DNA from: Fusobacterium sp.
GTDB taxonomy: Bacteria; Fusobacteriota; Fusobacteriia; Fusobacteriales; Fusobacteriaceae
Direction: 5' to 3'
Assembly (NCBI GenBank): GCA_020024915.1
Contig: JAHHSZ010000011.1
Coordinates: 1 to 27,403 of the forward strand
Length of the DNA: 27,403 nucleotides
Below the pieces are notes generated by a model. The model saw only the letters and a program-made list of their open reading frames with translations, did not search any database and was not told the origin of the DNA. This document shows positions 7,963-14,613 of this stretch, piece by piece; the stretch's first letter is position 1, and each line of letters begins with the position of its first letter. The position numbers and the translations under genes are program-made.

Positions 7963-8751
7963 TTGTTTAGCTTTAAAAATTATATAGCTGTAACTTCTTT
8001 AGAAGAAGCTTATGAGGAACTATTAAAAAATAAAAAAAATATTATATTGGGAGGGACCTCTTATTTAAGAATGGGGAATATAGCCTATAATACAGCTATT
8101 GATCTATCTAATCTTGAATTGGACTATATAAAAGAGAGTGAAACTTGTATTCATATAGGAGCAATGGCAAGTTTTAGAGATTTAGAGGTAAATGAAATTA
8201 CTCAACAACTATTTGATGGAGTGTTGGATAGATGTGTGAGAGGAATATTGGGAGTACAGTTTAGAAGTAATGTTAGAGTAGGAGCTACTGTATTTTCTAA
8301 ATATGGATTTTCAGATTTGATTCCAACTTTATTAGCAATGGATTCCACTGTTGTTCTATACAAAGGTGGAGAAATTTCTTTGGAAGAGTATTTGAAAGAG
8401 GAGAGTCTAAGAAAAGATATTTTGGTAGAGATCAAGATAAAAAAAGAGGGAAGAGGATCTTTTCAAAGTATTAGGAAGAGTAAGACAGATTATGCTATAA
8501 CAAATACTTGTGTAACTAAGATTGATGATAAGATAAGAGTAGCTATTGGAGTAAGACCTGGAAAGGCTGTATTATCTTATAGAGCTATGGAGATTTTAAA
8601 TAGTAATGAGAGAACAAAAGAGATAATAGATAGAGCTTGTGAAGCTATGAATGAAGAGATTAATTTTGGAAGTAATATGAGAGGAACAGCTGAATATAGA
8701 AAAGCTGTTTCTAAAAATCTTGTAAAAAGAGCAATTCAGGAGGTATTATAA
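7963..8751 (+). CDS. xdhB: Xanthine dehydrogenase-type FAD-binding subunit
   Basis: This 262-residue protein is the flavin subunit of a three-part molybdenum hydroxylase and passes electrons from the iron-sulfur subunit to the final acceptor. It shows the CO dehydrogenase flavoprotein-type FAD site IILGGTSYLRMG (about 27-38) and the second stretch HIGAMASFRDLE with VRVGATVFSKYGFSDLIPTLLAMDS, equivalent to the usual 'GN..TASPxxD' region but with Ala-Thr-Val-Phe in place of Ile-Cys-Asn. At 262 aa it is a little shorter than the usual 280-300. It starts with TTG at 7963, six bases after AGGAGG. Its stop overlaps the next start (TAATG at 8749-8753), indicating translational coupling. The name follows the E. 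coli convention. Confidence 0.88.
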   Translation: MFSFKNYIAVTSLEEAYEELLKNKKNIILGGTSYLRMGNIAYNTAIDLSNLELDYIKESETCIHIGAMASFRDLEVNEITQQLFDGVLDRCVRGILGVQFRSNVRVGATVFSKYGFSDLIPTLLAMDSTVVLYKGGEISLEEYLKEESLRKDILVEIKIKKEGRGSFQSIRKSKTDYAITNTCVTKIDDKIRVAIGVRPGKAVLSYRAMEILNSNERTKEIIDRACEAMNEEINFGSNMRGTAEYRKAVSKNLVKRAIQEVL

Positions 8752-9206
8752 TGATATTAACACTTAATGTGAATGGAAGAAAGAGAGAGATCTCAATATC
8801 TCCTGATGAATATTTACTTGATGTATTGAGAAAATTGGGTTATCTAAGTGTAAAGAGAGGTTGTGATACAGGCTCTTGTGGTCTATGTACAGTTCTTGTA
8901 GAGGATAGACCTATACTCTCTTGTAGTACTCTAGCAGTGAGGGTTCAAGGGAAAAAAATAACAACTATTGAGGGGTGTCAAGAAGAGGCAAAAAGGTTTG
9001 CAGAATTTATGGCAGCAGAGGGAGCAGAGCAATGTGGATATTGTGCACCGGGATTTACATTGACAGTATTAGCTCTTATGAAAGAGGATGAAAATCCAAC
9101 AGATGAGGAGATTTTACACTATTTAAATGGAAACCTATGTAGATGTAGTGGCTATATATCTCAACTTAGAGCTATTAAAAACTTTATGGAGGCAGAGAAA
9201 AGATAA
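8751..9206 (+). CDS. xdhC: Xanthine dehydrogenase-type [2Fe-2S] subunit
   Basis: A 151-residue iron-sulfur subunit carrying two [2Fe-2S] clusters between the molybdenum centre and FAD. The plant-type N-terminal cluster uses Cys38, Cys43, Cys46 and Cys58 (CDTGSCGLC then C). The C-terminal four-helix cluster uses Cys95, Cys98, Cys130 and Cys132 (CGYC, then CRC followed by SGY). Length and spacing match the family exactly, so all eight ligands are present. It overlaps the FAD gene and the molybdenum subunit gene by one base each (TAATG), as in a tight three-subunit operon. The symbol follows E. coli use, where xdhC is the iron-sulfur subunit. Confidence 0.95.
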   Translation: MILTLNVNGRKREISISPDEYLLDVLRKLGYLSVKRGCDTGSCGLCTVLVEDRPILSCSTLAVRVQGKKITTIEGCQEEAKRFAEFMAAEGAEQCGYCAPGFTLTVLALMKEDENPTDEEILHYLNGNLCRCSGYISQLRAIKNFMEAEKR

Positions 9207-11455
9207 TGAGATTTGTAAATAAAGAGATGAAAAAAATAGATGGAATAGGTCTTATTACAGGAAAGCCATTCTATACTGAAGATCTAGTTGCAAACCAAGA
9301 GTATCTGATAGTAAAGCTTTTAAGATCTCCTCATGCCTATGCTAAGATAAAGAGCATAGATACAACAATAGCTTTGAAAGTTCCAGGAGTAGAGGGAATT
9401 TATACATATAAAGATGTACCACAAACTATGTTTACATTAGCAGGACAATCTTATCCAGAGCCATCTCCATACGATAGAAAAATTTTAGATGAATATGTGA
9501 GATATGTGGGAGATCCTGTAGCTATAGTAGCAGCAGTTGATGAAGAATCAGCTGAAAAAGCTATGAAACTTATAAAAGTTGAGTATGAAGTTTTAGAGGC
9601 TGTAGTAGACTATGAAAAAGCTTTAGATTCACATATTTTAGTACATCGAGATAGAGCACACATAAACTATGACACCATAGGTTATGACAATAAGAGAAAC
9701 CTAGCTTCCTCTTATTTACAAGAAAAAGGAGATGTGGAGAAAGGATTTTCAGAAAGTGAAGTAATAATTGAAAATACTTACTATACACAACCTCAAATTC
9801 ATGCAATGATGGAAACATATAGATCAGCTTCATATTTTGATGTATATGGAAGATTGACAGTGATCTCTTCTACACAGATACCTTTTCATGTTAGAAGACA
9901 TCTAGCTAGAGCCTTGGATTATCCAAGTAGTAAGATAAGAGTTATTAAACCAAAGTTAGGTGGAGGTTTTGGAGGGAAGCAGACTTCTGTATGTGAAATA
10001 TATACAGCTTTTGTAACATTAAAAACTGGAAAGCCAACTAAGATCATATATACAAGAAAAGAGACACAGGCTTATTCAAATACTAGACATGGAATGAGAT
10101 TAACAGTAAAAATTGGATCAGATAGAGAGGGAAATATAAAGGCTATAGATATAAAAGTACTATCAAATACAGGAGCTTATGGAGAACATGCTCCAACAGT
10201 TACCTCTCTAGTGGTGTATAAAACATTCCCCTTATATGAGAAAGTACCGATGAGATGTAAGGCTGATATAGTTTATTCAAATACTATGGTTGGAGGAGCA
10301 TTCAGAGGATATGGAGCTACTCAGGGTACATTTGCTGTGGAGTCAGCTATAAATGAGTTAGCACACAAATTGGAAATGGATCCAACAGAGATTAGAATGA
10401 AAAATTTAGTCAACCAATCTGAAACTATAAGTGGAGATATAAAAAAATGTATTCAAGTTGGAAAAGAGGCTTTTGATTGGAAGAATAGAAAAGTAGTGGA
10501 TATGGGAAATGGAAAAGTTAGAGCGTCAGGAATGGCTGTAACTATGCAAGGATCAGGAATAGCAGGTTTAGACACAGGATCAGCAACTGTAAAATTCCAC
10601 GACAGTGGAGATTTTACACTTATGATAGGTGTAACAGATATGGGACAAGGTTGTGATACTGTTCTAACTCAGATGGCAGCTGAAATATTGGAAGTTCCAA
10701 TGGATAACATAGTATTGAATGCAGCAGATACAGATGTATCACCTTATGATCCGGGAGCATATGCTTCAAGTGGAACATATGTAACAGGAAATGCTGTTAT
10801 AATAGCTTGTGAAAAGATGAAAAAAGAGATTTTAGCTTCAGCTTCTAAACTTATGAATAAAGATATAGATGAATTGGAATATACTGGAGAGTATGTTGAA
10901 GCTAAAGATGGGACAAGATTGACTTTAAAAGAGATAGCTATAAGAAGTGTAGGATTTGAAGGGAAAAATCAGATAACTACAACAGGAACTTGGGGAGGAG
11001 AAAATTCACCACCACCATTCATAGCTAGTTTTGCAGAAGTTGAAGTGGATACATTAACAGGAGAAACTAATGTAGTTGATTTCCTTTCAGTTGTTGACTG
11101 TGGAATACCAATTAATCCAGCTCTGGCAAGAGTACAAGTGGAGGGAGGAATAGCCCAAGGAATAGGATTAGCATTGACTGAGGAGATAATTATTGATAAA
11201 AATGGAAAACTTTTACAAGATACATTAATGCAGTATAAGATACCTTCAAGAAAGGATTTAGGAGTAAAAGTAGAGGTGTTATTCAGTTACTCTAATGAAC
11301 CAACAGGACCATTTGGAGCTAAATCAATAGGAGAGGTAGTTATAAATACACCAGCCCCAGCAATAGCTGATGCAATATATATGGCAACAAAATCAAGAGT
11401 TAGAAGTCTGCCTATAACTAGTGAAAAATTATTCTGGAAAATGTATTCAAAATAA
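9206..11455 (+). CDS. xdhA: Xanthine dehydrogenase-type molybdenum subunit
   Basis: The 749-residue molybdopterin-binding subunit hydroxylates a purine, most likely hypoxanthine to xanthine and/or xanthine to urate. Key sites: GGGFGGKQ (252-259), where Gln replaces the Glu that contacts substrate in animal xanthine oxidase, as in many bacterial enzymes; GGAFRGYGATQ (363-373) with Arg367 at the purine-binding arginine position; the MGQG molybdopterin motif (about 475); and GPFGAKSIGE near the C-terminus, with Glu710 as the catalytic base. These argue for a purine hydroxylase rather than a CO dehydrogenase or aldehyde oxidase. No molybdenum-cofactor insertion (XdhC/MocA-type) or selenium-insertion gene is next to it. 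A promoter for xpt lies over its 3' end. Whether it uses labile selenium is not visible. Confidence 0.92.
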   Translation: MRFVNKEMKKIDGIGLITGKPFYTEDLVANQEYLIVKLLRSPHAYAKIKSIDTTIALKVPGVEGIYTYKDVPQTMFTLAGQSYPEPSPYDRKILDEYVRYVGDPVAIVAAVDEESAEKAMKLIKVEYEVLEAVVDYEKALDSHILVHRDRAHINYDTIGYDNKRNLASSYLQEKGDVEKGFSESEVIIENTYYTQPQIHAMMETYRSASYFDVYGRLTVISSTQIPFHVRRHLARALDYPSSKIRVIKPKLGGGFGGKQTSVCEIYTAFVTLKTGKPTKIIYTRKETQAYSNTRHGMRLTVKIGSDREGNIKAIDIKVLSNTGAYGEHAPTVTSLVVYKTFPLYEKVPMRCKADIVYSNTMVGGAFRGYGATQGTFAVESAINELAHKLEMDPTEIRMKNLVNQSETISGDIKKCIQVGKEAFDWKNRKVVDMGNGKVRASGMAVTMQGSGIAGLDTGSATVKFHDSGDFTLMIGVTDMGQGCDTVLTQMAAEILEVPMDNIVLNAADTDVSPYDPGAYASSGTYVTGNAVIIACEKMKKEILASASKLMNKDIDELEYTGEYVEAKDGTRLTLKEIAIRSVGFEGKNQITTTGTWGGENSPPPFIASFAEVEVDTLTGETNVVDFLSVVDCGIPINPALARVQVEGGIAQGIGLALTEEIIIDKNGKLLQDTLMQYKIPSRKDLGVKVEVLFSYSNEPTGPFGAKSIGEVVINTPAPAIADAIYMATKSRVRSLPITSEKLFWKMYSK

Positions 11456-11474
11456 CTGTAAATTGTGATATAAT
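11446..11474 (+). promoter_or_regulatory. Possible separate promoter for xpt
   Basis: TTCAAA (11446-11451), a 17-base spacer and perfect TATAAT (11469-11474) with TG at 11466-11467. It overlaps the stop region of xdhA. It would give xpt expression without the riboswitch, beside any read-through from the long purine transcript. Confidence 0.6.
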
Positions 11475-11521
11475 ATGCAAATATCATTAATTTAGAAGTA
11501 AATATTGGAGGCTTATTTCAG

Positions 11522-12088
11522 ATGAAATTATTAAAAGATTATATTTTAAATACTGGAAAGACAATTGATTCAAAAATATTAAAAGTAGATAATTTTTTAA
11601 ATCACCAAATTGATCCAGTTTTGATGATGAAAATGGGAGAAGAGTTTAAAAAGAGATTTGAAGGGGTAGAGATAAATAAAATTCTTACAATAGAGGCTTC
11701 AGGAATAGCAGTAGGATTAGCAGCTGCATATGTTCTGAATGTTCCTTTGGTATTTGCTAAGAAGAGAGTACCTTCTACAATGTCAGATTTTTATACATCA
11801 AAGGTTTACTCTTTTACTAAAAATAAAGAGTATACTATCTGTGTAGGGAAAGATTTTTTAAATTCAGAGGACAGAGTTTTGATAATAGATGATTTTTTAG
11901 CTATGGGAAATGCTGTACTGGGATTAAAAGAGTTAGTAGATCAAGCTGGAGCTAAGGTAATGGGTGTAGGAATAGCTGTTACTAAAGGATTCCAAAGTGG
12001 AGAGAAATTTTTACAAGATCAAGGATTAAGAGTTGAATCTCTAGCTATAGTAGAATCACTAGAAAATGGAGAGATTAAATTTAGATAA
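11522..12088 (+). CDS. xpt: Xanthine phosphoribosyltransferase
   Basis: Xpt converts xanthine and PRPP to XMP, feeding guanine nucleotide synthesis in the cytoplasm. The 188-residue protein matches the Bacillus Xpt type in length and order: N-terminal MKLLKDYILNTGKTID, a KILTIEASGIAVG stretch (about 53-65), FAKKRVPSTM (about 78-87), and the PRPP-binding VLIIDDFLAMGNA (119-131) with adjacent acids. It sits 66 bases after the molybdenum subunit, with GGAGG before the ATG. In Bacillus, xpt is co-transcribed with a xanthine permease behind a guanine riboswitch; here the same partners occur with xanthine dehydrogenase genes placed between them, which supports xanthine as the shared substrate. Confidence 0.93.
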   Translation: MKLLKDYILNTGKTIDSKILKVDNFLNHQIDPVLMMKMGEEFKKRFEGVEINKILTIEASGIAVGLAAAYVLNVPLVFAKKRVPSTMSDFYTSKVYSFTKNKEYTICVGKDFLNSEDRVLIIDDFLAMGNAVLGLKELVDQAGAKVMGVGIAVTKGFQSGEKFLQDQGLRVESLAIVESLENGEIKFR

Positions 12089-12095
12089 AAAAAGA

Positions 12096-12124
12096 TTGAC
12101 AAATATTTAATATGGGTGTATCAT
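12096..12124 (+). promoter_or_regulatory. Promoter of the attenuated ABC transporter operon
   Basis: A perfect TTGACA (12096-12101), a 17-base spacer and TATCAT (12119-12124) immediately precede the leader ORF. It is one of the strongest promoter matches in the window. Transcription would start near 12131, giving a leader RNA of about 245 bases before the first transporter gene. Confidence 0.8.
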
Positions 12125-12157
12125 AACAACATATAAAAAATTAAAAAGGAGATTATT

Positions 12158-12217
12158 ATGAAAAAGAGTTTTGTTTTACTAAGTTTAAAAACAGTTCATC
12201 AGCACCATCATAGGTAG
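12158..12217 (+). CDS. Histidine-rich leader peptide (19 aa)
   Basis: A 19-codon ORF translates as MKKSFVLLSLKTVHQHHHR and stops at TAG (12215-12217). AAGGAG (12146-12151) lies six bases before its ATG, so it should be translated well. Four of its last six residues are histidine (CAT, then CAG, CAC, CAT, CAT). It lies between a consensus promoter and an intrinsic terminator, in front of a polar amino acid ABC transporter. This is the arrangement of classical leader peptides such as HisL, where ribosome stalling at histidine codons senses charged tRNA-His. The peptide itself probably has no function beyond being translated. I infer that it makes transporter expression depend on histidine supply. 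I have not seen this particular leader described. Confidence 0.85.
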   Translation: MKKSFVLLSLKTVHQHHHR

Positions 12218-12301
12218 AGAGTTTGTTTTGTGAAGATTGATTCATAGATACAGACTCTAGTTGATATGCAAGTGAGAATGTATCTGTGATGGTAAAACAA
12301 A
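12218..12301 (+). promoter_or_regulatory. Attenuator region with competing RNA stems
   Basis: Directly after the leader stop, several pairings compete. Stem A:B pairs AGAGTTTGT (12218-12226) with ACAGACTCT (12250-12258), nine pairs with one G-U. Stem B:C pairs 12242-12252 with 12279-12289, eleven pairs with one G-U, and shares 12250-12252 with A:B. TTTGTTTT (12222-12229) can also pair with AAAACAAA (12294-12301), enclosing B:C. GATGG (12288-12292) is complementary to CCATC (12322-12326) inside the terminator and could act as antiterminator; it overlaps the end of B:C. The mutually exclusive pairs are read directly; their order of use is inferred. Confidence 0.6.
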
Positions 12302-12319
12302 AGATTTCATGATTTGATT

Positions 12320-12351
12320 AGCCATCTGGATAAAAACAGATGGCTTTTTTT
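12320..12351 (+). terminator. Leader intrinsic terminator (attenuator)
   Basis: AGCCATCTG (12320-12328) pairs perfectly with CAGATGGCT (12337-12345) across an eight-base loop, and the stem runs into seven T. It lies before the first transporter gene rather than after a gene, as expected for conditional termination. Confidence 0.9.
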
Positions 12352-12377
12352 ATTTAATTATTTTAGGAGGTATGTAG

Positions 12378-13139
12378 ATGAAAAAAATTATAATAACTAT
12401 GGTAATGATGTTAAATTTGATTGTAACTTCTTTTGGAGCTGATAAATCGTTGGAAGATGTGAAGAAAAAAGGATATTTTATAGTTGGATTAGATGCTACA
12501 TTTGCACCTATGGGATATAGAGATGAAAATGGGGAGATAGTTGGATTTGATATAGATTTAGCTAAAGAGGTAGCTAGTAGAATGGGAGTGGAGGCAAAAT
12601 TCAGACCTTGTGAGTGGGATGCTATCATATTTGACTTGAGAAGTAAGAATATAGATATGGTATGGAATGGAATGACAATAACTCCAGCAAGGGAGAAACA
12701 GGTAGTATTCACTAAAGCATATTTAAGTAACAATCAGATAATATTCTCAAGAAGAGATAGTGGAACAATGACAACAGCAGATTTAGTTGGAAAAATTGTA
12801 GGAGTACAGTTGGGAAGTTCTGGAGCTCAAGCTGTTGAGGATAGTAGTATTGTGAATGAGATTAAAGAATTAAAAAAATATGCTACTAATGTGGAAGCTC
12901 TTATGGATTTGGAAGCTGGAAGATTAGATGCTGTAGTTATGGATGAAGTTTCTGGAAAGTACTATAATCAGAAAAAAGCAACATTGAACTATTCAGTTGA
13001 AAATCTAGCAGAAGAGGGATATGGAGTGGCACTAAGAAAACAGGATAAGGCTTTGACTGATGAGATTAATCAAAAACTTGATGAGATGAGAGCAGATGGA
13101 ACATTTGATAAGATTAAAGAGAAATGGCTAGGAAAATAA
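12378..13139 (+). CDS. Amino acid ABC transporter, periplasmic binding protein (probably histidine)
   Basis: A 253-residue family 3 solute-binding protein that captures a polar amino acid in the periplasm and delivers it to the permease encoded next. It has a cleavable signal peptide (MKKIIITMVMMLNLIVTSFGA, cleavage near residue 20-21) and no lipobox, which suits a cell with an outer membrane. Domain markers include GYFIVGLDATFAPMGYRDENGEIVGFDIDLAKEV (about 31-64), the MVWNGMTITPAREKQVVFT ligand-site stretch with Arg, and the lobe-2 segment LVGKIVGVQLGSSG. AGGAGG (12365-12370) precedes the ATG by seven bases. The protein alone cannot distinguish arginine, histidine or glutamine; the histidine-rich leader just upstream is the argument for histidine. 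Confidence 0.9.
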   Translation: MKKIIITMVMMLNLIVTSFGADKSLEDVKKKGYFIVGLDATFAPMGYRDENGEIVGFDIDLAKEVASRMGVEAKFRPCEWDAIIFDLRSKNIDMVWNGMTITPAREKQVVFTKAYLSNNQIIFSRRDSGTMTTADLVGKIVGVQLGSSGAQAVEDSSIVNEIKELKKYATNVEALMDLEAGRLDAVVMDEVSGKYYNQKKATLNYSVENLAEEGYGVALRKQDKALTDEINQKLDEMRADGTFDKIKEKWLGK

Positions 13140-13161
13140 TAGAGATTAAAAGGAGATAGGA

Positions 13162-13788
13162 ATGGAAGAGAACATATTATACATATTACAGGGATTGGGA
13201 TTAACAGTAAAATTATACATAGTAACAATGGTTTTTTCACTACCTTTAGGTGTGGTATTATCATTGGGAAGAATATCAAAAAATAGCATAGTAAACAATG
13301 GAATACAGATATATACTTGGATATTTAGAGGAACACCTCTATTGCTACAATTATTCTTTGTATATTATGGATTACCTGTGATAGGGATTACACTATCTCC
13401 TTTTACAGCAGCATCTCTTACATTTATAATTAACTATACAGCATATTTTTGTGAAATATTCAGAGGAAGTATACTGGGAATAGATAAGGGACAGTACGAA
13501 GCCGCAAAAGTTTTAGGTATGAACTATTGGCAGACTATGAAAAGAATAATAATTCCTCAAGCTCTTATTACTGCTTTGCCACCTCTAGGAAATGAGGCTA
13601 TTGCTCTTATAAAAGATACATCTTTAGTATCAGCAATAGGAATGGCAGAGATATTAAGAAATTCAAGGGAGATAGTAACTAGAGATTTTTCAATAACTCC
13701 ATTTATAATCTGTGCTGGTGTATACTTAGTTCTATCGACAGTTGTAGTAATTTTCTTTAAAAAAATGGAAAAAAAGGTGATGATATAA
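13162..13788 (+). CDS. Amino acid ABC transporter, permease (HisMQ/GlnP type)
   Basis: A 208-residue inner-membrane permease of the polar amino acid family. It has about five hydrophobic helices and the conserved cytoplasmic EAA loop, EAAKVLGMNYWQTMKRIIIPQA (about 112-133), that docks on the ATPase, followed by LPPLGNEAIALIKDTSL, a strong family marker. Only one permease gene is present, so a homodimer is likely, unlike the HisQ/HisM pair of enteric bacteria. It lies 22 bases after the binding-protein gene, with AGGAG before the ATG, and its stop overlaps the start of the ATPase gene (TAATG), implying coupled translation. Confidence 0.93.
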   Translation: MEENILYILQGLGLTVKLYIVTMVFSLPLGVVLSLGRISKNSIVNNGIQIYTWIFRGTPLLLQLFFVYYGLPVIGITLSPFTAASLTFIINYTAYFCEIFRGSILGIDKGQYEAAKVLGMNYWQTMKRIIIPQALITALPPLGNEAIALIKDTSLVSAIGMAEILRNSREIVTRDFSITPFIICAGVYLVLSTVVVIFFKKMEKKVMI

Positions 13789-14423
13789 TGGTTATAAAGA
13801 TAAGAGATCTATATAAAAACTATGATAATGATGTAAAAATATTAAAAGGTATAAACTTAGATATACAAAAAGGAGAAGTAATCTCAATAATAGGAGCATC
13901 TGGTGGTGGAAAATCAACTCTTTTGAGATGTATGATTGAACTTGAAAAGATAGATGGTGGGAGCATAGAGACACCCAATAGAAAGAAAATGGGAATGGTG
14001 TTCCAAAACTTTAATCTTTTTCCACATAAGACAGCTCTACAAAATATAATGGAGTCTTTAGTTATAGTTGATAAGATGTCAAAAGAGGAGGCTAAGAGAG
14101 TAGGGTTTGAGTTGTTGGAGAAAGTTGGATTGAAAGAGAGAGCAGATTTCTATCCAAAGGCACTATCTGGAGGACAGAAACAGAGGGTAGCAATAGCTAG
14201 AGCAATGGCAAAAAATCCAGAGGTTTTACTTTTTGACGAGCCTACTTCAGCTTTAGATCCAGATATGGTAAATGAGGTTTTAAATGTAATTCAAAATTTA
14301 AAAGAGACAACTAATATGACTATGGTAATAGTAAGTCATGAGATTGATTTTGTAAATAAAATCTCTGATAGGATAGTTGTAATGGAAAATGGAAATATAA
14401 AGGAGATAAGAGAGAATAGATAG
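13788..14423 (+). CDS. Amino acid ABC transporter, ATP-binding protein
   Basis: The 211-residue ATPase that powers the importer. All nucleotide-binding motifs are present: Walker A GASGGGKST (36-44, with Ala and Gly where most relatives have Pro and Ser), Q-loop VFQNFNLFPH (71-80), signature LSGGQ (126-130), Walker B VLLFDEP (146-152), D-loop SALD, and switch histidine His184. It is shorter than the usual 240 aa because the loop between Walker A and the Q-loop is abbreviated (GGSIETPNRKKMGMVFQ) and the C-terminal tail is short. It closes the three-gene operon and is followed by a strong terminator. Confidence 0.94.
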   Translation: MVIKIRDLYKNYDNDVKILKGINLDIQKGEVISIIGASGGGKSTLLRCMIELEKIDGGSIETPNRKKMGMVFQNFNLFPHKTALQNIMESLVIVDKMSKEEAKRVGFELLEKVGLKERADFYPKALSGGQKQRVAIARAMAKNPEVLLFDEPTSALDPDMVNEVLNVIQNLKETTNMTMVIVSHEIDFVNKISDRIVVMENGNIKEIRENR

Positions 14424-14431
14424 GAAATAGA

Positions 14432-14473
14432 GAAATTTTAACTGAGATTAAAGAGTTAAGATTTCTTTTTTTT
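14432..14473 (+). terminator. Intrinsic terminator of the ABC transporter operon
   Basis: GAAATTTTAACT (14432-14443) pairs with AGTTAAGATTTC (14454-14465), twelve pairs with one G-U, and is followed by eight T (14466-14473). It lies nine bases after the ATPase stop. Confidence 0.85.
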
Positions 14474-14552
14474 ATTTCAAAATTAATAACTTCACAAAAA
14501 TAAAAAATAATTTTTATAAATTTATAAAAATGAAAAAATAATTATAAAATTA

Positions 14553-14582
14553 TTGACAAATAGATTAGTTCTGTGCTAAAGT
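14553..14582 (+). promoter_or_regulatory. Promoter of the PCK/HprK-like gene
   Basis: Perfect TTGACA (14553-14558), an 18-base spacer and TAAAGT (14577-14582), a 4/6 match to TATAAT but extended by TG at 14574-14575. The DNA before it (14474-14552) is very AT-rich with several A tracts, which could act as an UP element. Confidence 0.5.
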
Positions 14583-14613
14583 ATATTCATAAAAATAGCT
14601 TAGGAGGATAAAA

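Noticed and set aside
9206..11455. Carbon monoxide dehydrogenase or aldehyde oxidase identity for the molybdenum subunit
   Set aside because: The GGGFGGKQ and AFRGYG motifs and the xpt, permease and riboswitch context fit a purine hydroxylase better; the CO dehydrogenase active-site loop with its cysteine is not seen.
12096..12377. T-box riboswitch upstream of the ABC transporter
   Set aside because: No TGGNACCGCG-type antiterminator sequence or AG-bulge elements are present, while a translated His-rich ORF with ribosome binding site is.
12372..12377. Start-stop mini-ORF (ATG TAG) just before the binding-protein start
   Set aside because: It lies only one base after AGGAGG, too close for initiation; the ATG at 12378 has the proper spacing. 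Probably chance.
12350..12733. 127-codon minus-strand open frame over the binding-protein gene
   Set aside because: Opposite a clear family 3 binding protein with signal peptide, and it runs into the attenuator terminator.
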